From positions 21,331,657 through 21,395,656 of the forward strand of contig NC_046674.1 in NCBI RefSeq assembly GCF_003369915.1: a stretch of DNA of 64,000 bases. Direction: 5' to 3'. Of this stretch, positions 55,760 through 64,000 are shown piece by piece. This DNA is from Drosophila miranda (Eukaryota; Arthropoda; Insecta; Diptera; Drosophilidae). The number at the start of each line of letters is the position of its first letter. The first letter of the stretch is position 1. Below the pieces are notes generated by a model. That model did not search any database and was not told the DNA's origin. It saw nothing but the letters and a program-made list of their open reading frames with translations. The translations under genes and the position numbers were made by a program.

Positions 55760-58700
55760 TTCGAAATAATTATTATGCAATCAGAATCAAAAATTATACT
55801 ATAAAAAACATAATAATTATTATTCAATACAAATCAAGAATAATAATTATACAATAAAAATCAAAAATAATAATTATTCAATAAAAATCAAGACTAATAG
55901 TTATACAATAAAAATCAAAAATAATAATTATAATAATAATTATTCAATACAAATCCAGAATATTAATTATAATAATAATTTTGCAATTAAAATTACAAAT
56001 AATAATTATTCAATAAAAATCAATAATAATAATTATAATAATAGTTATTCAATAAAAATCAAAAATAATAATTATTCAATAAAAATCAAGAATAATAATT
56101 ATAATAATAGTTATTCAATAAAAATCAGAAATAATACTTATTCAATAAAAATCAAAAATAATAATTATTCAATAAAAATCAAGAATAATAATTATAATAA
56201 TAGTTAATCAATAAAAATCAAAAATAATAATTATTCAATAAAAATCAAGAATAATAATTATTCAATAAAAATCAAGAATAACAATTATAATAATAGTTAT
56301 TCAATAAAAATCAAGAATAACAATTATTAAATAAAAATCAAGAATAACAATTATAATAATAGTTATTAAAAAAAACAGGAATAACAATTATAATAATAGT
56401 TATTCAATAAAAATCAAGAATAACAATTTTAATAATAGTTATTCAATAAAAATCAAGAATAACAATTACAATAATAATTATTCAATAAAAATCAAGAATA
56501 ATAATTATGCAATAAAAATTGAAAATAATAATTATTCAATAAAAATCAAGAATAATAATTATAATAATAGTTATTCAAATCAAAAATCAGAAATAATAAT
56601 TATTCAATAAAAATAAAAAATAATAATTATTCAATAAAAATCAAGAATAATAATTATGCAATAAAAATTCAAAATAATAATTATTCAATAAAAATCAATA
56701 ATAATAGTTATTCAATAAAAATCAAAAATAATAATTATTCAATAAAAATCAAGAATAATAATTATTCAATAAAAATCAGGAATAACAATTATAATAATAG
56801 TTATTCAATAAAAATCAAGAATAACAATTATAATAATAGTTTTTCAATAAAAATCAAGAATAACAATTATAATAATAATTATTCAATAAAAATCAAGAAT
56901 AATAATTAGGCAATAAAAATTCAAAATAATAATTATTCAATAAAAATCAATAATAATAATTATAATAATAGTTATTCAATAAAAATCAGAAATAATAATT
57001 ATTCAATAAAAATCAAAAATAATAATTATTCAATAAAAATCAAGAATAATCATTATGCAATAAAAATTCGAATATAATAATTATTCAATAAAAATCAATA
57101 ATAATAATTATAATAATAGCTATTCAATAAAAATCAAAAATAATAATTATTCAATAAAAATCAAGAATAATAATTATAATAATAGTTATTCAATAAAAAT
57201 CAGAAATAATACTTATTCAATAAAAATCAAAAATAATAATTATTCAATAAAAATCAAGAATAATAATTATAATAATAGTTATTCAATAAAAATCAAAAAT
57301 AATAATTATTCAATAAAAATCAAGAATAATAATTATTCAATAAAAATCAAGAATAACAATTATAATAATAGTTATTCAATAAAAATCAAGAATAACAATT
57401 ATTAAATAAAAATCAAGAATAACAATTATAATAATAGTTATTAAAAAAAACAGGAATAACAATTATAATAATAGTTATTCAATAAAAATCAAGAATAACA
57501 ATTATAATAATAGTTATTCAATAAAAATCAAGAATAACAATTACAATAATAATTATTCAATAAAAATCAAGAATAATAATTATGCAATAAAAATTGAAAA
57601 TAATAATTATTCAATAAAAATCAAGAATAATAATTATAATAATAGTTATTCAAATCAAAAATCAGAAATAATAATTATTCAATAAAAATCAAAAATAATA
57701 ATTATTCAATAAAAATCAAGAATAATAATTATGCAATAAAAATTCAAAATAATAATTATTCAATAAAAATCAATAATAATAGTTATTCAATAAAAATCAA
57801 AAATAATAATTATTCAATAAAAATCAAGAATAATAATTATTCAATAAAAATCAGGAATAACAATTATAATAATAGTTATTCAATAAAAATCAAGAATAAC
57901 AATTATAATAATAGTTTTTCAATAAAAATCAAGAATAACAATTATAATAATAATTATTCAATAAAAATCAAGAATAATAATTAGGCAATAAAAATTCAAA
58001 ATAATAATTATTCAATAAAAATCAATAATAATAATTATAATAATAGTTATTCAATAAAAATCAGAAATAATAATTATTCAATAAAAATCAAAAATAATAA
58101 TTATTCAATAAAAATCAAGAATAATAATTATAATAATAGTTATTCAATAAAAATCAAAAATAATAATTATTCAATAAAAATCAAGAATAATAATTATTCA
58201 ATAAAACTCAAGAATAATAATTATTCAATTAAAATCAAAAATAACAATTATAATAATAGTTATTCAATAAAAATCAAGAATAAAAATTAAAATAATAATT
58301 ATTAAATAAAAATCAAGAATAACAATTATAATAATAGTTATTCAATAAAAATCAAGAATAAAAATTAAAATAATAATTATTAAATAAAAATCAAGAATAA
58401 CAATTATAATAATAGTTATTCAATAAAAATCAAGAATAACAATTATAATAATAGTTATTCGAAAAAAATCAGGAATAACAATTATAATAATAGTTATTCA
58501 ATAAAAATCAAGAATAACAATTATAATAATAGTTATTCGAAAAAAATCAGGAATAACAATTATAATAATAGTTATTCAATAAAAATCAAGAATAACAATT
58601 ATAATAATAATTATTAAATAAAAATCAAGAATAACAATTATAATAATAGTTATTCGAAAAAAATCAGGAATAACAATTATAATAAAAGTTATTCAATAAA

Positions 58701-59967
58701 AATCAAGAATAACAATTATAATAATAGTTATTAAATAAAAATCAAGAATAACAATTATAATAATAATTATTAAATAAAAATCAAGAATAACAATTATAAT
58801 AATAGTTATTCGAAAAAAATCAGGAATAACAATTATAATAATAGTTATTCAATAAAAATTAAGAATAACAATTATAATAATAATTATTCAATAAAAATCA
58901 AGAATAACAATTATAATAATAGTTATTCGAAAAAAATCAGGAATAACAATTATAATAATAGTTATTCAATAAAAATCAAGAATAACAATTATAATAATAG
59001 TTATTCAATAAAAATCAAGAATAACAATTACAATAATAATTATTCAATAAAAATCAAAAATAATAATTATGCAATAAAAATTCAAAATAATAATTATTCA
59101 ATAAAAATCAAGAATAATAATTATAATAATAGTTATTCAATAAAAATCAGAAATAATAATTATTCAATAAAAATCAAAAATAATAATTATTCAATAAAAA
59201 TCAAGAATAATCATTATGCAATAAAAATTCGAATATAATAATTATTCAATAAAAATCAATAATAATAATTATAATAATAGCTATTCAATAAAAATCAAAA
59301 ATAATAATTATTCAATAAAAATCAAGAATAATAATTATAATAATAGTTATTCAATAAAAATCAGAAATAATACTTATTCAATAAAAATCAAAAATAATAA
59401 TTATTCAATAAAAATCAAGAATAATAATTATAATAATAGTTATTCAATAAAAATCAAAAATAATAATTATTCAATAAAAATCAAGAATAATAATTATTCA
59501 ATAAAAATCAAGAATAACAATTATAATAATAGTTATTCGAAAAAAATCAGGAATAACAATTATAATAATAGTTATTTAATAAAAATCAAGAATAACAATT
59601 ATAATAATAATTATTAAATAAAAATCAAGAATAACAATTATAATAATAATTATTCAAAAAAAACAGGAATAACAATTATAATAATAGTTATTCAATAAAA
59701 ATCAAGAATAACAATTATAATAATAGTTTTTCAATAAAAATCAAGAATAACAATTATAATAATAGTTATTCAATAAAAATCAAGAATAATAATTATTCAA
59801 TAAAAATCAGAAATAATAATTATTCAATAAAAATCAAAAATAATAATTATACAATAAAAATCAGAAATAACAATTATTCAATAAAAATCAAGAATAATAA
59901 TTATACAATAAAAATCAAGACTAATAATTATTCAATAAAAATCAAGAAAAAAAATTATATTAATAAT
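55760..59967. repeat. AT-rich minisatellite (27- and 39-bp units) with higher-order repeats
   Basis: About 4.2 kb built from two related units: a 27-bp form (AATAATAATTATTCAATAAA plus AATCAAG) and a 39-bp form with an added ATAATAATAGTT. G and C are nearly absent apart from one or two per unit. Rare marker variants recur at a fixed distance: AGTTATTAAAAAAAACAGG at 56361 and 57436, and AATTAGGCAATA at 56904 and 57979, both 1075 bp apart, which shows that a block of about 1.1 kb was itself duplicated. ATAAAAATTCGAATAT recurs at 57060 and 59221. Confidence 0.93.
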
Positions 59968-60000
59968 TAAATTTAAATAATGAAAAGAGGTCCTTACCCG

Positions 60001-60140
60001 ATTCAAATGAATACCAAAATATACCGTCTCATTTTCAATATTCAGTCTAATATTACTAGTTAGATAGATCTCTCAATTAATGAATCTTTTTCATACTTGA
60101 CTTGCTTATTTTAAATACTTGACTTTGATTGTTTTTGCCT
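60001..60140. repeat. Right-hand diverged satellite unit flanking the minisatellite
   Basis: Contains ATATACCGTCTCATTTTCAA, AATATTACTAGTTAGATAGA and GACTTGCTTATTTTAAATAC, in the same order and orientation as in the 341-bp unit. With 55428-55680 it brackets the AT-rich minisatellite. Confidence 0.65.
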
Positions 60141-60189
60141 CAATTTTGGCGCCTCAAAAACCATTTAGCTTCTCGCAAATCGATAAGAA

Positions 60190-60420
60190 ATCGAACTTAG
60201 CCCACTTAACCCCCTCTATTCAAACAGTTCAACGACTTGACGAAAATATTACTGATTGTAAATTCATCTTGTAAATCGACGCCATGGTGGGTATTAAAAT
60301 ACCCATTGGTCGACAATGGGCTATTCGTTCTCTGTCCATAATCGGAATTCATATTCCTCGATTTTGACATTTATGTTACTAAACACATAATTTTATCTGA
60401 CGGATGAATCAATTTTTTCC
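60190..60420. repeat. Inverted partial copy of the 21-24 kb dispersed repeat
   Basis: Its reverse complement reads TTTGAATAGAGGGGGTTAAG, GAACGAATAGCCCATTGTCG, and AATCGAGGAATATGAATTCC, matching the copies ending at 22400 and 23735 in the same order. Its far end (TTACTAAACACATAATTT, then GATGAATCAATTTTT) also matches the inner part of the 341-bp unit. Confidence 0.7.
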
Positions 60421-61545
60421 AAGAATACCATAAGCGGTCATTCTCTGAAAGGGAAATGCAATCATCGACAGTACTGCACACTTGATTGCGTCTTGTTTGC
60501 TGGACACTTGCAAGGTGTGTTAGCAGAACGGGGTAACAAGCGCTCGGAAAATAAAGAACCGGCTGTCAGTTAATTTCAAATATAAAAGAAACCGCTGAAT
60601 TTGAATGACTTCATTCGACTTTTATTGAATTTGCATAAAACTGACGCATCTCCTGTGTGGGGGACAATAGACGATGCGCCCTTTACAATGCACTTGCATT
60701 GTATAATTTACATACAAAGGGATTAAACGTATTAATTGTAAACGTTATAATAGGCAATAATCGTACATACATATACTAGCAATAGTTTTTTTGTTTTGTG
60801 TGTTTAGCATTCCGTATTACTGCTGGCTTTTGTGTAGTTAATTAATTAAGTACCACAGCGTAAAGTAGGCTCAACTAAAAAAATATGGGTGGCATATCTT
60901 TTCTCCTTTTCTCTTACATTTCTTTCCTTCTATTAATTTTTTTTTGTTTTTGGTGTTTGTTTTGTGTCTTTGTTTGTTTGTGGTGCAAGTGTTGGAGCGG
61001 GGCCGCCACTAGCTGGCCTAAGGGATTAGGGGCCCGGGGGGGTAGTGGGATTGGTGGTGGTCTAAGCTACGCGTAATACAGGTGAGAGATATCCATAACA
61101 CATTCACATACATTTACATTTAGATTCAATTGGTTGCCTGCAGGGTGGCGTGGCTCCTCCACCCCCCACACTGCTCAACCCACACATTTAGTTAACGTTT
61201 CTTTTTTTGTAATGCTAAATCTATGGGGGGATGGCATCCGTGGACTAAGTTGCGCTATTTAACACAGTAACTAGAGAAAACACTAACCCCGAATAAGTTC
61301 GCATCGATATTGGTTTTTGCTGTTGTTGTATGTGTGTGTGTGTTATGCGCTGACGGACTGCTCGATTTAGGGTTTGTTGGGAATTGGGATGAGGCTGCTC
61401 GGAAGGATGGTTAGGGTCATACGCAACGTCTGTCACTCCTGGGACGCCGATTCCAAACTACTTGCTCTCTCTCGCTATCGCTCTCTTCGTACATCTAACG
61501 TATTTACATGGCATCCGCCACAGGCGACGTCGCCTGACCCCGCAC
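60421..61545 (-). other. Ndfip 3'UTR and intergenic sequence
   Basis: Downstream of the Ndfip stop codon on the minus strand. A reverse-strand AATAAA (TTTATT at about 60618-60623) is a possible transcript end. T-rich and G-rich low-complexity sequence fills 60900-61070. No other gene is supported. Confidence 0.5.
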
Positions 61546-62331
61546 CTAGTAGAAGAATAGCAACCGTTCCTGGGCCGAGGCCGATAGGAGGCGCCACGAC
61601 CGCTTGATGCTCACATACTGGATGAGGGCGCGTATGCTGATCAGGAAGCCAAAGGCACAGATCAACCACCAAAGCCAGGAATTCTCGTGGGAGGCCAGGT
61701 CCGTCGAGTGCTTTACGATCAAGGTCCATTTGGCCAGCGACAGGCCGAAGCCAGAGAGGGCGCCGTACCGGGCGGCGATTGTGTGACAGAAACAGGTGAG
61801 CATCAGGAAGCCGATCCAATTGAACAGAAAGGCCACAATGAAGGCCGTGATGAACATGATGTCCGTGCCCAGCAAATTATCGGTGGTCGAGAGACTGTTA
61901 TCCGGATCACTGGCATCGATGGCGATGAACGTCAGCGCCGGCTGGGCGGCACGCACTGCAGCCGCACCGTCGCGCAGCGGATTGGGCGGCAGCAGTGGGT
62001 TCGGCGGTGGCGGCAACTGTTGGTTCGAGGGCAGCGTCAGAAAGGCGGGCGGCAGCTCTCCATTTAGCGACTTCTCCATCTGCACCTCCTCGTAGGTGGG
62101 CAGTTTTCCGTGCATATCTTGCGGCAACTGTCCTCCCACCAACTCGCCGCCCTGCATCGGCCCCCCCATCTCGTGCCCGCTGACATGCGTGGTCAGCGAC
62201 AGTGAGGGCATCTGAGCCTGCAGCGTGCCCTGTGGCTCTCCCACATTGGCCTCGTATGGCGGTGGTGCACTGAAATCGGCCTTGGGTGGTCCCAGCTGAT
62301 CATCGTCGGAATTTTGGTTGTTGTGCGGCAT
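61546..62331 (-). CDS. Ndfip: Ndfip (Nedd4-family-interacting membrane adaptor)
   Basis: A single coding exon of 261 aa from ATG at 62331-62329; a 3' splice site (ATCTTTCAG) two bases upstream suggests a non-coding first exon. The N-terminus carries two WW-domain ligands, PPPY at residues 23-26 and LPTY at 77-80, which recruit HECT E3 ligases of the Nedd4 family. Then come three hydrophobic helices: about 157-181 (IMFITAFIVAFLFNWIGFLM), 183-206 and 217-240 (WLWWLICAFGFLISIRALIQ), and a short tail. This is the layout of Ndfip1/2, Golgi and endosomal adaptors. In flies Ndfip works with Suppressor of deltex and Nedd4 on Notch trafficking. Confidence 0.9.
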   Translation of the reverse strand: MPHNNQNSDDDQLGPPKADFSAPPPYEANVGEPQGTLQAQMPSLSLTTHVSGHEMGGPMQGGELVGGQLPQDMHGKLPTYEEVQMEKSLNGELPPAFLTLPSNQQLPPPPNPLLPPNPLRDGAAAVRAAQPALTFIAIDASDPDNSLSTTDNLLGTDIMFITAFIVAFLFNWIGFLMLTCFCHTIAARYGALSGFGLSLAKWTLIVKHSTDLASHENSWLWWLICAFGFLISIRALIQYVSIKRSWRLLSASAQERLLFFY

Positions 62332-62906
62332 GACTGAAAGATGCAACAGAGATATGGATGGTGGTATTAGTAAGGTGATTCAATTAGTGGTAGCTGCATG
62401 CCTCTTCTCTCACATCCATCCACCCCCTCGACTCTCCCAATTATAATTTACTTAAAATTCAAATATAACGCATTTTTTGTGGTTAAAAGTTTAGCTCGTT
62501 CTCTTTCTCTTTAGTGTGTGTTGCTCTCGCTTTTATTAATGTTAATAGTTAATAGTTTACGCGGGCAGGCGTGGCGGGCGTTCAATCAAGTTAAATTAAT
62601 AATAAATAAATGGTCGGCTAGCTGCCAAAATTGCATTGCATTATCTCTAAACTCCCTCGGAGAGCTATCGGCTCTCGTTCAGTAATACTTCTGCTATAAT
62701 TTTAGAGGCACATCAGTGGGCGCTTAATACTAGGATGTACATATGTATATTATATAGTCGTTATCGAATCGTTATCAAAAAATAGGTTAAAAGAACAAAC
62801 AAAAAAACAGACGGGACGGTTAAACATGTTAGACATTCAATAAAACACTTGCTCGATCATTCGATCATTAGTTTCGTTTCCGTTTCAGTTTCAGTTAAAG
62901 ATCGCA
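62332..62906 (-). other. Ndfip 5' region and Krn 3'UTR
   Basis: AT-rich sequence between the two minus-strand genes. It should contain the Ndfip first exon and promoter and the Krn 3'UTR; a reverse-strand AATAAA lies near 62599-62612. No open frame of note. Confidence 0.5.
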
Positions 62907-63596
62907 TTAATTGCAGTGCCTGGGGCGGTGATTGGAAGCCAGGGCCTGGTAGTGGGCCTCCTCCAGCGAGAGAATCCGACAGGGTGCGAACGGACGTCGG
63001 GCTGAGCGCATTGGCTTTCGGCTATCGACCTCATCCATGCCATCGTTCTGACAGCCACCTCCACCCACCACATCGCCCACATCGGTGCCGCTGTCGTTTA
63101 GCTTCTGCTTCTGCTGCTTCTCGTGGCGCATGTAGAGGATCACGCAGCACATGGCCATGAAGAGCAGCGCCAGGGTGGCGCCACTCACGATGCTGGCCTT
63201 CTCCAGCATCACGCGGTTGCGCGTGGGCAGATAGGAGCCGTCGATCTCCTTGTACTCGCACCGCGGCCCCATGAATCCCAGGGCGCACTCGCAGTTGTAC
63301 AGGATATCGTTGTGGATCTCCACGGTGAAGCAGGTGGCATCGTTCAGGCAGTACCAGGCCGCATATGTGGGCGGGCACTTGAAGGTGGGGAAGGTGATGT
63401 TCGGACGCGGCGTCGTTATGGCCACATTATCCGGCGGCAGTGTTGGCACGGGCTCGGCTCCGGCTCCAGGTCCCTCTGTGGTGGGCGGCGCCTCCGGACG
63501 GGGCTTGGGCATGGGACGCGATGAGCAGGCGGCACAAAGCGTCAAGCAGCTGGCGCTGATTAGAGCATAGGCAAGCAGCAAGACAGGGGCTCTCAT
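62907..63596 (-). CDS. Krn: Keren (Spitz-like EGF receptor ligand)
   Basis: 229 aa in one exon from ATG at 63596-63594. Residues 1-25 are a signal peptide (MRAPVLLLAYALISAS, then CLTLCAACS). A Pro/Thr-rich linker follows, with one Asn-Ile-Thr glycosylation site (66-68). The EGF domain spans residues 74-113 with six cysteines (CPPTYAAWYC, CFTVEIHN, CECALGFMGPRC). The juxtamembrane KEIDGSYLP leads to a membrane span at about 134-155 beginning ASIVSGA, which matches the Rhomboid-protease recognition motif of Spitz (ASIASGA). The cytosolic tail is about 74 residues and ends RPRHCN. Spitz, Keren and Gurken share this layout; the tail and the FPTFKCPPT start of the EGF domain favour Keren. It is predicted to be cleaved by Rhomboids and to activate EGFR. 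Confidence 0.87.
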   Translation of the reverse strand: MRAPVLLLAYALISASCLTLCAACSSRPMPKPRPEAPPTTEGPGAGAEPVPTLPPDNVAITTPRPNITFPTFKCPPTYAAWYCLNDATCFTVEIHNDILYNCECALGFMGPRCEYKEIDGSYLPTRNRVMLEKASIVSGATLALLFMAMCCVILYMRHEKQQKQKLNDSGTDVGDVVGGGGCQNDGMDEVDSRKPMRSARRPFAPCRILSLEEAHYQALASNHRPRHCN

Positions 63597-64000
63597 CTTT
63601 ACGGGGAATTCGGAAACGGATTCGCTCTTAAATCTAACGCATTTCTGGTTTACTTGGCTGGAATGTGTGTGTGTTTTGGCCACAGTCTTGAGTGTATGTG
63701 TGTGTGTGTGTTTGCGTGTGTGAGGTGTGTCTGTCTGGAGAGTTCTTTTGTGACTGGACGGACTGGATTGGATGACTTTTGGCTGATTGGCTGTCTGGGC
63801 GGCAGGCTTGTGTTTTGTTTTGTTGGTGCTGCTGCAAAACAAAAACGAAGTGCAATTAAAATCAACTCAAAATTGTTTTACTTTTGTGTGTTTGTTCGGT
63901 ACGGTTCGTTTTTGTTTTTGTTTTATTCTTGGAGCAGAGGAGGAGGGGTTTAACTCGTATTATTATTGCCTGCCTATACCGCCAGCCGCCCCTGTTTCTG
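63597..64000 (-). other. Krn 5'UTR and upstream sequence
   Basis: An open frame continues upstream of the Krn start codon to 63842, but it encodes His-Thr repeats from a (GT)n tract at 63664-63722 and lacks a signal peptide, so it is treated as 5'UTR. The rest is T-rich with nothing named. Confidence 0.55.

Noticed and set aside
55760..59967. Regularly spaced short repeats that could suggest a CRISPR array
   Set aside because: Units are contiguous AT-rich variants without unique spacers, in a eukaryotic genome; this is a minisatellite.
63597..63842. Extended N-terminus of Keren (82 extra codons)
   Set aside because: The extra residues come from a GT repeat, lack a signal peptide, and would bury the clear signal peptide starting at 63596.
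1..64000. tRNA, rRNA or snRNA genes
   Set aside because: No cloverleaf with A and B boxes and no rRNA or snRNA signature was recognised by eye; a covariance-model scan would be decisive.

Overview
The window is genomic DNA of a fruit fly of the genus Drosophila. It holds compact multi-exon genes with GT-AG introns, strong microsatellites, and recognisable Muller-D fly genes (Dscam2, anchor, a CG7497-like receptor, a CG8108-like zinc-finger gene, Ndfip and Keren). The species cannot be fixed from sequence alone. The transposon load and the large satellite block suggest a lineage other than the melanogaster reference; an obscura-group fly is a guess.

Layout. 1-19.2 kb: the 3' half of Dscam2 (+), from the end of Ig5 through Ig6, two alternative Ig7 exons (the known 10A/10B pair), Ig8-9, FN1-4, Ig10, FN5-6, the membrane span and a cytoplasmic tail with several possible C-termini, then a long 3'UTR. 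19.2-20.7 kb: a small RS-rich protein gene (-) and, tail-to-tail with it, a shortened paralogue (+) that kept its TATA promoter. 21.3-23.7 kb: two tandem copies of a roughly 1.3 kb dispersed repeat. 23.76-32.8 kb: anchor (GPR155/LYCHOS family, +, 13 coding exons). 33-36 kb: intergenic. 36.6-40.1 kb: a class A GPCR (+, five exons) resembling prostanoid receptors. 40.3-41.0 kb: decayed remains of a non-LTR retrotransposon (-). 41.4-44.2 kb: a PIF/Harbinger DNA transposon with perfect 37-bp terminal inverted repeats and a TAA target duplication. 44.5-53.3 kb: a CIZ1-like U1-type zinc-finger gene (-). 53.4-60.1 kb: six 341-bp tandem repeats followed by about 4.2 kb of AT-rich minisatellite. 60.6-62.4 kb: Ndfip (-). 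62.6-63.9 kb: Keren (-), a Spitz-like EGF receptor ligand.

The host genes do not form one pathway: they cover neuronal self-recognition (Dscam2), a membrane sensor (anchor), a GPCR, a nuclear zinc-finger protein, a Nedd4 adaptor and an EGFR ligand. The most unusual structures are: (1) the Harbinger element, whose two genes on opposite strands are interlocked, each having an exon inside the other's intron; (2) the 341-bp satellite, which appears to descend from the dispersed repeat seen at 21-24 kb and 60 kb; (3) the inverted promoter-plus-gene duplication at 19-20.7 kb; and (4) the alternative-splicing architecture of Dscam2, with nearby YGCY clusters and an intronic hairpin. Exon boundaries were worked out by hand from splice signals and reading phase. 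They are predictions, not transcript evidence.
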